Assembly: GCA_963721335.1 (NCBI GenBank)
Contig: CAVRIV010000008.1
Coordinates: 310,001 to 374,000, forward strand
Length of the DNA stretch: 64,000 nucleotides
Direction of reading: 5' to 3'
DNA from: CAVXDY01 sp963721335
GTDB taxonomy: Bacteria > Actinomycetota > Thermoleophilia > Miltoncostaeales > Miltoncostaeaceae
The notes beneath the pieces were generated by a model. It was not told where the DNA came from. It saw only the letters and a program-made list of their open reading frames with translations, and searched no databases. A program made the translations under genes and the position numbers. Shown here one piece after another: positions 32,651 to 41,107 of this stretch; within the stretch, counting starts at the first letter, position 1; every line of letters starts with the position of its first letter.

Positions 32651-34051
32651 ATGGCCTTGACCGAGGGACTCCCGGCGGATCAGCACGCGGACGCGGTCCC
32701 CTCGCTCCGGCCCCAGGCGACGGACAGGTCGCAGCGCGTTCTCGTCGCCGACGAGAATCCCCTGAGGCGATCGCTGGTCTGCGCGATCCTGCGCGGCAAC
32801 GGAATCGCCGCTCAGGCGGCCGAGACCGCGGAGGAGATCCTCGCGGCGACGGGGGTGGACACCGTCCTCCTGTCTCTCAGCGGATCAGGCGAGGAGCGGC
32901 TCGAGCTCATTCGGGAGATGCGGGGCCTTGGACCTCACCGGCCCGCGATCGTGGTGATGAGCGCGCAGGGCCAGGCGATCCTGCCACGAGCGCTCAAGGC
33001 CGGGGCCGACGACTATCTCATCACCCCCGCGGGCCCCGAGGAGCTGCTGGCGCGGCTCAACGTGGTGGCCGAGCGCCGGCGGCTCGAGGCGGAGCAGGTG
33101 ATGCTGCGCCGGGTGGCCGTGACCGTGGCGACCGGGCACGAGCGCGCGCGGCTCTTCGGCCTCGTCGCGCGGGAGCTGGCGCTGCTCCTGGGCGCCGATG
33201 GCGGTCGCGTCGTGCGCTATCTGGAGGCCGGTGAGGCCGAGCTCGTCGGGGCCTGGCGGAGGTTGAACCTCGAGCAGATCCCCCCCGGAGAGATCCTGAG
33301 CCTCGCCCCGAGCTGGGCGCTCGCCAAGGTGCAGCGCACCGCGCAACCCGCCCGATCCGAGCTCACCGAGGCCGATGCGCTGAAGGCGAGGGCCCCCTTC
33401 CGCGCCTCGCTCGCCGCTCCGGTGCGGGTGGAGGGCAGGCTGTGGGGTGCGGTCGCCGTCGCCTATACCGAGGTCGACGGCGCGCGCGAGGAGACGCTCG
33501 TCCAGCTCGAGCGCGTTGCCGAGCTGATCAGCCTCGCCGTGTCCAACGCCGACGCGCGCGAGCACCTCGCCCGGATGGCGCAGACCGATCCGCTCACCGG
33601 CCTCCTCAACCACGGCGCCTTCCACCAGCGGCTCGAGGAGGAGGTCCAGCGCGCGGCGCGCTACGGCCGCCCGCTCAGCCTCGCCCTGCTCGACCTCGAC
33701 CACTTCAAGCAGGTCAACGACCGGCATGGGCACCGCGCCGGCGACGAGGCCCTGAGGACGGTGTCCGACCTCCTGCGGGCCCAGGCCCGCGAGACGGACG
33801 TGCTCGGGCGCGTGGGCGGCGAGGAGCTGGCCTGGCTGATGCCCGAGAGCGACCTGGCGGGAGCGACGTCGGGCGCCGAGCGCCTGCGCGCGACGACCGC
33901 GGGGACGCCGATCGTGGACGTCGGCCAGGTCACCGCCTCCATCGGCATCGCGGAGTTCGAGCCGGGCGGGTCCTCGGGCGATCTCTTCGGATCGGCCGAC
34001 GCCGCCATGTACCGCGCCAAGGACGCCGGTCGCAACCGGGTGAGGGTCTGA
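32651..34051 (+). CDS. Diguanylate cyclase with degenerate receiver and GAF domains
   Basis: A 466-residue protein: receiver-like domain (about 28-140), GAF-like domain (about 155-300) and GGDEF domain (about 305-466). The GGDEF domain is complete, with GGEEL (389-393), FKQVNDRHGH and an inhibitory I-site RETD (380-383), so it should make c-di-GMP with product feedback. The receiver keeps the acidic pair (ADEN) but has Ser75 where the phosphorylated Asp is expected (VLLSLSGSG) and Thr125 in place of the conserved Lys (LITPAG), so it is probably not phosphorylated. No histidine kinase is next to it. Confidence 0.9.
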   Translation: MALTEGLPADQHADAVPSLRPQATDRSQRVLVADENPLRRSLVCAILRGNGIAAQAAETAEEILAATGVDTVLLSLSGSGEERLELIREMRGLGPHRPAIVVMSAQGQAILPRALKAGADDYLITPAGPEELLARLNVVAERRRLEAEQVMLRRVAVTVATGHERARLFGLVARELALLLGADGGRVVRYLEAGEAELVGAWRRLNLEQIPPGEILSLAPSWALAKVQRTAQPARSELTEADALKARAPFRASLAAPVRVEGRLWGAVAVAYTEVDGAREETLVQLERVAELISLAVSNADAREHLARMAQTDPLTGLLNHGAFHQRLEEEVQRAARYGRPLSLALLDLDHFKQVNDRHGHRAGDEALRTVSDLLRAQARETDVLGRVGGEELAWLMPESDLAGATSGAERLRATTAGTPIVDVGQVTASIGIAEFEPGGSSGDLFGSADAAMYRAKDAGRNRVRV

Positions 34052-34153
34052 CGGGCGGTCGGGTTCTCGGCGGGTAGGCGGACCGATCGCGGGACGCACC
34101 TGCCATGGGCCGGACTTGCCACACCCCGCCTGCCCGGCCACCGTTGCCGGGTC

Positions 34154-35083
34154 GTGATACCCCTGCTGCCGATCGAGCCGGGTCCGTTCCGCATCTCCCT
34201 CGGGGTGCGGGCCCTCGGCGCCGCGCCCATCGCGGTCGTGGACGAGACCCGCTTTCCCCAGGAGGTGCGCCTTCGCGAGCGCCTCCTCGCCGAGGACCAC
34301 GACTACCGCTACCGGGGCGGCCCGGGCACCGTGCCGGCGCAGTGGGAGGCCGTCGCGCTGCTGTTGCGCGATCTGGCCGACCACCACCCGCGGTTCATGT
34401 CGCTGAGCGAGGACGGGGACCGCTGGACGTGGGAGACGCGGTTGCTCGGCGGCCGGGTGACGTTCCGCCTCGGCGATCCCGGGAGCCTCCCGCACGAGCC
34501 GCTCGACTGGGTGGGCCGGCAGGTCGTGGAGGACCTCATCCTGCTCTCCGGGGACGCGGGCGCCGGCTTCCCCGTCATCGCCGGCCAGCTCTGCTTCCCG
34601 AACGACTGGTCGCTGCCCGACAAGCTCGGCCGCCCGGTGCTGGGTGTGCACGCCCCCGTGCCGGGGTTCGCGCGACAGGCCGGGCAGGCGACGCTCCGGT
34701 TGCTCGGGCGCCTGCGGCCCGGGCGGCCGGTGTGGCGGGCCAATTGGGCGATACGCGCGACGGACGCGCTCGACCTCTCGCCACGCGCCGCGCCGGTCTC
34801 GGTGGAGCATGTGGACGCGGGGAACGCGGGGGAGACCCTGGTCGTGCGCGTGGAGCGTCAGACGCTCTCGCGGCTGCCCGAGACCGGCGCGATCCTGTTC
34901 ACGGTCCATACCCGCTCGCGGCCGCTGGACGTCGTGGCCGCCGAGCCGGAGCGCGCGCGCCGCCTCCTCGAGGCGGTCCGGTCGATGCCGCCCGAGATGG
35001 CGACATACAAGGGCGTTGCACGGGTGCAGGAGGCGCTGGAAGAGTACCTGGAGACCCGCATCGGGTCGCCTCCCGGACGATGA
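34154..35083 (+). CDS. DUF3445 (heme-dependent oxidative N-demethylase-like) protein
   Basis: A 309-residue protein whose signature LCFPNDWSLPDKLGRPVLGV followed by HAPVPGF is characteristic of DUF3445, a family that includes a heme-dependent oxidative N-demethylase. The length and the C-terminal QTLSRLPETGAILFTVHT region also fit. The substrate here is unknown. The GTG start lies just downstream of CGGGTC without a strong ribosome-binding site. The 63-residue protein gene follows 50 bases later on the same strand. Confidence 0.82.
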   Translation: MIPLLPIEPGPFRISLGVRALGAAPIAVVDETRFPQEVRLRERLLAEDHDYRYRGGPGTVPAQWEAVALLLRDLADHHPRFMSLSEDGDRWTWETRLLGGRVTFRLGDPGSLPHEPLDWVGRQVVEDLILLSGDAGAGFPVIAGQLCFPNDWSLPDKLGRPVLGVHAPVPGFARQAGQATLRLLGRLRPGRPVWRANWAIRATDALDLSPRAAPVSVEHVDAGNAGETLVVRVERQTLSRLPETGAILFTVHTRSRPLDVVAAEPERARRLLEAVRSMPPEMATYKGVARVQEALEEYLETRIGSPPGR

Positions 35084-35133
35084 CGGCACCGCGTCGCTCC
35101 CGGAAACGAACCACTCGAGAGGAGGACCAACCG

Positions 35134-35325
35134 ATGGACGTCGCGACTCTGACAGGGCTTCTGCGGGAGGCGGAGGAGCACCATGGCGCCTACGAGGCGA
35201 CCGCTCCGAAGCACCACTGGTCGGGGTGGTACGCCGCCTACATCTGCGCGCGCGAGCAGGGGCGCACCCCGGAGGAGGCATCCGACGACGCCGCGCTCTA
35301 CATGCGAGGGCAGGCGGTGGAGTAG
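35134..35325 (+). CDS. Small conserved protein, 63 aa
   Basis: A very small protein with an aromatic cluster (HHWSGWYAAYICAREQG) followed by RTPEEASDDAALYM. The W-x2-WYAAY-x3-R-x2-G-x2-PEEA pattern recurs, as I recall, as a tail in some VOC-family (glyoxalase/bleomycin-resistance-type) proteins, but no VOC domain is here. The ATG has a very strong GAGAGGAGG ribosome-binding site seven bases upstream, which supports real expression. It may be co-transcribed with the DUF3445 gene. Confidence 0.7.
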   Translation: MDVATLTGLLREAEEHHGAYEATAPKHHWSGWYAAYICAREQGRTPEEASDDAALYMRGQAVE

Positions 35326-35348
35326 TCCCCGCGGGCCGGCTCGCCGGT

Positions 35349-35822
35349 TCAGTCGAGCGGTGGTCCCACGAGCTCGATCCCGTGCTCCCGGGCGACCGCC
35401 GCGAGGGCGCTGGCCTGTTCGGGCGTGGGCGGCCCCTGGGGCGTGGGCAGCCCGGGCCGCTCGGCCGGGCGGCTGAGGGCGTGCACGAAGGCCTCGAAGT
35501 TGCCGCCTCGGGTGATCAGGAGCCAGCGCGCTCCCTCGCGCGACTCGACCCGGTAGGTGTGCGGCACGCCCTTCGGGGCGAGCAGCGTCTCGCCGGCAGC
35601 GATCGTCACGTCAGCGTCTCCGGCGCGCACGCGGAGCTCGCCTTCGAGCACGTGAAAGGCCTCGTCCTCGTTCTGGTGGACGTGGAGCGGGGGCGAGTCT
35701 CCGTGCGGAGCGAGCGACTCCATCACCGAGATTCCATCCTCGCCGTCGTCGTGGCGGACGCGAACGGTGTGGAGGGTGTTCAGGAACCACAGCTGCTGAG
35801 TGGATGTTGCTCCGACCGGCAT
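35349..35822 (-). CDS. Cupin-domain protein
   Basis: A 157-residue single-domain cupin. Motif 1 is PLHVHQNEDEAFHVLEGELR with the His/His/Glu/His metal ligands in place (HVH, E and a later H), and motif 2 is APKGVPHTYRVES. A ~40-residue C-terminal tail follows. Substrate unknown. It is divergent from a PadR-family regulator with a shared intergenic region, so the regulator probably controls it. Confidence 0.87.
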   Translation of the reverse strand: MPVGATSTQQLWFLNTLHTVRVRHDDGEDGISVMESLAPHGDSPPLHVHQNEDEAFHVLEGELRVRAGDADVTIAAGETLLAPKGVPHTYRVESREGARWLLITRGGNFEAFVHALSRPAERPGLPTPQGPPTPEQASALAAVAREHGIELVGPPLD

Positions 35823-35836
35823 GGCGACTCATCTCC

Positions 35837-35862
35837 TATAAACTCGGTTTCGGAGTTATATA
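35837..35862. promoter_or_regulatory. Candidate PadR operator between cupin and padR-like genes
   Basis: TATAAACTC (35837-35845) and GAGTTATATA (35853-35862) form an imperfect inverted repeat around GGTTTCG in the divergent intergenic region. A second copy of CGGTTCGGAG follows at 35867-35876. AT-rich sequence is otherwise rare here. Binding by the adjacent PadR-like protein is inferred. Confidence 0.55.
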
Positions 35863-35878
35863 TGTCCGGTTCGGAGCT

Positions 35879-36409
35879 TTGTCAAACCCGTCGCTGACAC
35901 CCCTCTCGTACGTCGTCCTGACCCTCGTCGGGCAGGGCGGCGCGGGCCCGCACGATCTCGTCCGCATGGCGCGGGCGGGCCGGATCTACTGGGACGCCGC
36001 CGACAGCCAGTGGTATGCCGAGCCGAAGCGCCTCGAGGCGCTCGGCCACCTGAGCTCGCGCAAGCAGCCGGGCCGGACGCGCCCGCGCACCCACTACACG
36101 CTCACCGACACGGGCCGCGATGCGCTCGCCGACTGGATGCAGGAGCCGGCCCGCTTCCCGCGCATCCAGCACGAGGCGGTCGTCCGGCTGCTGGCCGCCG
36201 ACATCGTCGGCGAGGAGGCGGTGCTCGACAGCCTGCGGGCGCTGCGGGAGGAGATCGCCGAGATCTCCGCCCGAATCGACGCCGCCGAGGCCATCGCCAC
36301 CACGATCCCCAGCCGCGCGCGCTACCTGATGCTCAACCACCGCCTGGCGCGCCGCATCGTCACGGCCCACACCGACTGGCTCGACGAGGTCGAGCGGGAG
36401 CTGGGGTGA
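35879..36409 (+). CDS. PadR-family transcriptional regulator
   Basis: A 176-residue regulator. The N-terminal winged helix (LTPLSYVVLTLVGQGGAGPHDLVRM, with the wing RTRPRTHYTLTDTGRDALADWM) is followed by a C-terminal helical dimerisation region (LDSLRALREEIAEISARIDA). TTG 35879 is proposed because homology begins at LSNPSLTPL; an upstream start is possible. It is divergent from the cupin gene, and PadR regulators usually repress a neighbour in response to a phenolic or drug-like ligand. Confidence 0.85.
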   Translation: MSNPSLTPLSYVVLTLVGQGGAGPHDLVRMARAGRIYWDAADSQWYAEPKRLEALGHLSSRKQPGRTRPRTHYTLTDTGRDALADWMQEPARFPRIQHEAVVRLLAADIVGEEAVLDSLRALREEIAEISARIDAAEAIATTIPSRARYLMLNHRLARRIVTAHTDWLDEVERELG

Positions 36410-36430
36410 CGAGCCCGCCGACCTCGACAG

Positions 36431-37254
36431 TCAGCCACGTGGAGCGCCCAGCCGATCACAGGGTGGCGACACGCCGCCCACGAGGCCCGACTCCTGCTGC
36501 AGGACTGCGAGCGTCCGTTCCATCGCGATGGGACGCAGCCCGCCCGCGCCGTCGTGGTAGGGATGGTCCAGGAACCAGAGCAGCAGCAGGGTGGACGAGA
36601 TCACGACCGCGACGCCGCCCATCATGATCGCCTGCACGAAGGCCCGCTCGCCGCTGTCGGCGAAGAGGAGCATGAACACGAAGATGATCCCGGCGCTGAT
36701 GAAGAGGACGATCCAGAGCGGAGGCGGGATCACGCCCGCGGCGCCGTGGATACGATCGGCGCGGCCGGCCTCGCGATCGGAGCGTTGGTCGAACCACTTG
36801 TCGTAGGCGGTCTGCTCGGAGGCCCTCCGCGGCTCGACCGTGCGGATGGTTCGGAACATCGCCGCGGCCCACGGGTTGACCGCGTCACCGAGGGAGCCCG
36901 ATTCCATCCGGGGCCACTCCTCGTGGACGACCGCCCGGGCGTAGCAGACCAGCTCTCCGGAGAGCCGGCCTCGCACCGCGACCGGCAGGAACTGGGCCGT
37001 CTCCAGCTGCTGCGTCACGATGCGCGCCTCGGTCTCGGCGCCGCTGCGGGAGGTGTCGAAGCTCTCGAAGGAGAGAAAGACGACGAAGCCGATGAGCACG
37101 GCGAAGCCGGTGGCCAGCACCCCGAACACGCCCGCGGCGCGGTCGCCGTCCTCGAAGTAGCTGCCCTCGGGGCGCTCCGCCGGACGAACAGGATGGCGCC
37201 GATCGCGACGGCCGTGACGCCGACGACGATGAGGCCGGCCCAGAGGAGGCTCAC
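36431..37254 (-). CDS. DUF4239 (bestrophin-like) membrane protein (one frameshift)
   Basis: A ~274-residue membrane protein with helices at the N-terminus (LLWAGLIVVGVTAVAIGAIL), a second (FGVLATGFAVLIGFVVFLSF), and two near the C-terminus (PLWIVLFISAGIIFVFMLLF and MGGVAVVISSTLLLLWFL). The pattern GSYFEDGDRAAGVFGVLATG is typical of DUF4239. That segment is split from the start by one missing base near 37175. Function unknown; relatives are annotated bestrophin-like. It is divergent from cydA with a ~190-base gap. Confidence 0.75.
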
Positions 37255-37444
37255 GAGAAGTTCACCGATAGGGCCATTTCGCCGGTCACGGACGGCTCCC
37301 TGCCGCCGGAGCCCGACGAGCGCTCCGGCGACGCGGGAGAGGCTCGAGGCCGGGCGGGCAGAGGCTCAGGCCGGGATGGGCGCCGGGCTCCGTTCATCCC
37401 GTTGGGGCGACGCACCGGAACCGCAGAGGGGGTGTGATGCCGCC

Positions 37445-38896
37445 ATGAGCGCGAGCGCGGTCCTGACCTCCCTCGCCGCCGCCGCCCAGGCGCCGGCGGA
37501 GCTCCTGCCGGCCCGCACGCAGATGGGCTTCACCCTCGGGGTGCACATCATCCTGGTGCCGCTGGGCGTCGTGTTCCCGCTGATGATGCTGATCGCGAAC
37601 TACCTGGGGCTGCGCCGCAACGACGCCGACTACATGCGCCTGGCCGAGCGATGGTCGAAGGTGGCCGCCGTCACGTTCGCCGTCGGCGCCGTCACCGGCA
37701 CCGTCCTGAGCTTCGAGATGGGCCTGCTGTGGCCCGCCATGTTCGACCGCTTCGGCGACGTGATCGGCCTGCCGTTCGCCCTGGAGGGCATCTTCTTCTT
37801 CCTCGAGGCGATCTTCATCTCGATCTACCTGCTGGGCTGGAAGCGCCTGAGCCCGTGGGCGCACTTCTGGTCAGGGGTGCCGATCCCGATCACGGGGCTC
37901 CTGGGCGCCCTGATGGTGGTCGCGGCGAACTCGTGGATGAACCAGCCCGGCGGGTTCACGATGGACAGCGCGGGCAACGTCACCGACGTCGACGTCTGGT
38001 CGGTGATCTTCAACGACGCCGTGAAGTACGAGTTCCCGCACATGTACTTCGCCGCCCTGGTCGCCGCCGGGTTCCTGGTCGCGTCCCCCTACGCGGTGGG
38101 GATGCTGCGCGGCAGGCGCGATCGCTACCACCGCCTGGGGTTCCTGCTGCCGTTCACGATCGCCGCCATCGCGATCCCGATCCAGATGGGCATCGGCGAC
38201 TCCACCGCCCGGGCCATCTACAACGACCAGCCGATGAAGTTCGCGGCCCTCGAGCTCAACACGACCACCGGCTCGGACGTGCCCGAGACCATCCTCGGCC
38301 ACCTCAACGAGGACGGGACCGTCAGCGGCGGCTTCGAGATCCCCGGGCTGGCCTCGATCCTGAGCGACCCCTCGACCGGCACGAGCACGGTGGTCCAGGG
38401 CCTCGACTCCTTCCCGGCCGAGGACCGCCCTCCCATCCGAGCCGTCAACACGGTCCACCTCGCCTGGGACCTGATGGTCGGCTTCGGCACCGCGCTGTTC
38501 CTGCTGGCGCTGTGGTTCGCCTGGGTCTGGTGGCGCCGGCGCGACCGGCTCGCCGAGATGCGCTGGTTCCTGCGCGCGGCGGTCATCGCGCCGGTGGCCG
38601 CCTACATCTGCGTGGAGTCTGGCTGGATCGTCACCGAGGTCGGGCGCCAGCCCTGGGTCGTCTACGAGATCCTCCGCACCGAGGACGCCGTGACCGACGT
38701 CGGCGCGGCGGCCATCTGGACGTCGCTCTCGCTGATCCTGGTGCTCTACACCGCCCTGGCCGTGGGCACCGTGCTCGTGATCCGGGGGATGACGCGGCGC
38801 TGGCGCGAGGGCGATCTGGACGACTCGGACGTCCCCTACGGGCCGCGCGAGCCGCTGACGGCCCCCGGGGCACGCGAGCCGAAGGAGCCCACGTGA
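37445..38896 (+). CDS. cydA: CydA, cytochrome bd oxidase subunit I
   Basis: Subunit I of the quinol:O2 oxidoreductase, carrying hemes b558, b595 and d. The 483 residues have the N-terminal QMGFTLGVHIILVPLGVVFP (heme-ligand His34), GTVLSFEMGLLWPAMF, the EGIFFFLEAIFISIYL helix and the conserved GRQPWVVYEILRT. The Q-loop is short. Cytochrome bd supports respiration at low oxygen and resists nitrosative stress. Its TGA overlaps the cydB GTG by four bases. Confidence 0.95.
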   Translation: MSASAVLTSLAAAAQAPAELLPARTQMGFTLGVHIILVPLGVVFPLMMLIANYLGLRRNDADYMRLAERWSKVAAVTFAVGAVTGTVLSFEMGLLWPAMFDRFGDVIGLPFALEGIFFFLEAIFISIYLLGWKRLSPWAHFWSGVPIPITGLLGALMVVAANSWMNQPGGFTMDSAGNVTDVDVWSVIFNDAVKYEFPHMYFAALVAAGFLVASPYAVGMLRGRRDRYHRLGFLLPFTIAAIAIPIQMGIGDSTARAIYNDQPMKFAALELNTTTGSDVPETILGHLNEDGTVSGGFEIPGLASILSDPSTGTSTVVQGLDSFPAEDRPPIRAVNTVHLAWDLMVGFGTALFLLALWFAWVWWRRRDRLAEMRWFLRAAVIAPVAAYICVESGWIVTEVGRQPWVVYEILRTEDAVTDVGAAAIWTSLSLILVLYTALAVGTVLVIRGMTRRWREGDLDDSDVPYGPREPLTAPGAREPKEPT

Positions 38897-39897
38897 GCGC
38901 GGTCGACGCCTGCGCCGTGATCCTGCTGGTCGGGGTGGTCCTCTACGCCCTGCTCGGCGGAGCCGACTTCGGCGCGGGGTTCTGGGACCTGACCGCCGGG
39001 GGCGACCGGCGGGGGGAGGCGCCCCGGGCGCTCATCGACCGGGCCGTCGGCCCGGTGTGGGAGGCGAACCACGTGTGGCTGATCTTCGTGCTCGTCGTTC
39101 TGTGGACCGCGTTCCCCGAGGCCTACAGCTCGATCCTCTCCACGCTGTTCATCCCGTTCACCCTGGCGGCCCTCGGCATCATCCTGCGCGGGGCGGGCTT
39201 CGCCTTCCGCAAGGCCTCCACCCGGCTCGGGCTGCGCCGCGTCTACGGGGCGACCTTCGCCATCGCCTCGGTGCTCACGCCCTTCTTCCTGGGCGCCATC
39301 CTCGGCGGGATCGCCTCCGGGCGCGTGCCCGAGGGCAACGCCGCCGGCGACATCTGGACGAGCTGGGCCAACCCGTCGGGGGCGATGGTCGGAGCGCTCG
39401 CGGTCGCCATCTGCGCCTACCTCGCGGCGGTCTATCTGATCGCGGACGCGCGGCGCATGGGCGACGCCGAGCACGAGCGCTACTTCACGCGGCGCGCGAT
39501 CTGGACCGGGGTGATCACCGGAGCCCTCGCGCTCGGCGGCCTCCTCGTCCTGCGATCCGACGCCCCCCGCACGTACGACCGCCTCACCCACGAGGCGCTG
39601 CCGATCGTCCTCCTCTCGGCGGTCCTCGGAGTGGCGATCATCGTGCTGCTCGCGCTCGGCCGTCCGCGGGGCACGCGGCTCATCGCCGCGGGCGCTGTTG
39701 TGTCGGTGGTCGGGGCGTGGGCCGTCGCCCAATGGCCGTACATCCTTCCCGAGACGCTCACCTTCTCTGAGGCCGCCGGGGCCGACGACACCCTCTGGTG
39801 GGTGGTCGCGGTCTTCGGGGTGGCCCTGGTGGTGGTGGTCCCATCCATCGCGCTGCTGTTCTGGCTCGATCAGAAGAGCCGCCTCGAGGAGGCCTGA
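38893..39897 (+). CDS. cydB: CydB, cytochrome bd oxidase subunit II
   Basis: A 334-residue subunit with about eight membrane helices. Typical elements are YALLGGADFGAGFWDL, VWEANHVWLIFVLVVLWTAF, and GAILGGIASG. It pairs with CydA. No cydCD maturation genes follow, so those must be elsewhere. The next gene is on the other strand. Confidence 0.94.
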   Translation: MSAVDACAVILLVGVVLYALLGGADFGAGFWDLTAGGDRRGEAPRALIDRAVGPVWEANHVWLIFVLVVLWTAFPEAYSSILSTLFIPFTLAALGIILRGAGFAFRKASTRLGLRRVYGATFAIASVLTPFFLGAILGGIASGRVPEGNAAGDIWTSWANPSGAMVGALAVAICAYLAAVYLIADARRMGDAEHERYFTRRAIWTGVITGALALGGLLVLRSDAPRTYDRLTHEALPIVLLSAVLGVAIIVLLALGRPRGTRLIAAGAVVSVVGAWAVAQWPYILPETLTFSEAAGADDTLWWVVAVFGVALVVVVPSIALLFWLDQKSRLEEA

Positions 39898-39948
39898 GCC
39901 GCCGCTGGGCGATCTGAGAGGCGGAGCTCATCGTCGTCGGCGGCGTGC

Positions 39949-40839
39949 TCAGGGGGGAGCCGGCTGAGCCGCCGCCGTCCCGGGCTCCGTCTGCTCCTCC
40001 TCGGCGGAGGCGATCACGACCGCGCCGAAGAGGGCGAGCGCGAGCCCGCCGATTCCGAGCACCGCGCGCCAGGCGGGGTCGGTGTCGAGCCGCTCCTGGA
40101 GCACGAGCGCGCCGAGCAGAACGCTCACGACCGGATTCGCGACCGAGACCGTCGCCACCGAAGGCACGAGCCGGCCCGTCGAGAGTGAGAGCTGCTGGAA
40201 GAGGAAGCCGACGATCCCGGCGATCGACATCACCCAGAACTCCCAGCCGCCGATCACCGCCCCGACCCCGTCGGCGTGGAGGTTCTCGACCACCGGCTTC
40301 ATCAGCGTGGCCGAGAGCCCATAGAGGACACCGGCGATCGTGCCGAGGGTCGCGGCTCTCGCGGTCAGGTTGCCGCGGTTCGCGAACAGGAGGAGCGCGG
40401 CGCAGATGGCTCCGATCACCAGGATCGAGGCGATCCAGTCGGAGGCGGGCGCGTCGTCCACCCCGGCGGCGGGATCGCCGAAGGAGGCGAAGACCGCGAG
40501 GCCGGCGACGATGATCCCCGCGCCGAGCACCAGCCGCCGGGTGATCGCCTGGCCCGTCATGAAGTAACCGAGCGGGAGCGCCCAGATCACCGAGGTCACC
40601 AGGAGCGGCTGGATGATCGAGACGCGCCCCCGGTCGAGAGCGGCGGCTTGGAGCACGACTCCCGCGATCTGCGCGGCCAGGCCGAGCAGCCAGACCCACT
40701 GGGTGAGCAGCACGAGGAAGGACTTCGGCCGGCGGAAGGAGACGCCGGTCAGGCTGAGGGCGGCCTTCTGCCACAGCGTGGCCGCCAGGGCGAAGAAGAA
40801 GGCCGCGAGAATCGCGAGGAGTGTTGCCAGCTCGTCCAC
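39949..40839 (-). CDS. EamA/DMT-family transporter
   Basis: A 296-residue membrane protein with ten predicted helices in two homologous halves (FFFALAATLWQKAAL in the first half; GVLYGLSATLMKPVVENL in the second). The conserved GRVSIIQPLLVTSVIWALPL and SVATVSVANPVVSVLLGALV helices are typical of DMT (drug/metabolite) exporters. The substrate cannot be told from the sequence. It lies alone on the minus strand between cydB and the GH15 gene. Confidence 0.87.
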   Translation of the reverse strand: MDELATLLAILAAFFFALAATLWQKAALSLTGVSFRRPKSFLVLLTQWVWLLGLAAQIAGVVLQAAALDRGRVSIIQPLLVTSVIWALPLGYFMTGQAITRRLVLGAGIIVAGLAVFASFGDPAAGVDDAPASDWIASILVIGAICAALLLFANRGNLTARAATLGTIAGVLYGLSATLMKPVVENLHADGVGAVIGGWEFWVMSIAGIVGFLFQQLSLSTGRLVPSVATVSVANPVVSVLLGALVLQERLDTDPAWRAVLGIGGLALALFGAVVIASAEEEQTEPGTAAAQPAPP

Positions 40840-41107
40840 GGCGCCTCACTGGATCTGGATGCCGACCCGGCCCAACCGCGCGACGCGCGTGGCGTCCGCG
40901 GGGGGCAGGGTACCCACGCGAGGCGTCGTCGGCGCGAGAGAAGCCGCTCGGGGCATTTCATCCCATCGGCACGATGCCGCCATCACGAGCCTCTCCCTAG
41001 GGTCGGGGACGACGGGTCGATCCGCATCGGTGGAAGGAGCCGGACGTGCGCATCAACTGGCTGTGCCCGGTCGCCGGCGACGGCGGCCACGGTCCCCGGG
41101 TTTCAGG
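40840..41107. other. Intergenic region before the GH15 cluster
   Basis: 268 bases between divergent genes. It should hold promoters for both the DMT transporter and the GH15-led cluster; I see no clear -35/-10 pair, riboswitch or strong inverted repeat. Confidence 0.5.

Noticed and set aside
36554..37444. N-terminal extension of CydA
   Set aside because: The upstream open frame is antisense to the DUF4239 gene and lacks membrane character; CydA homology begins at the ATG at 37445.
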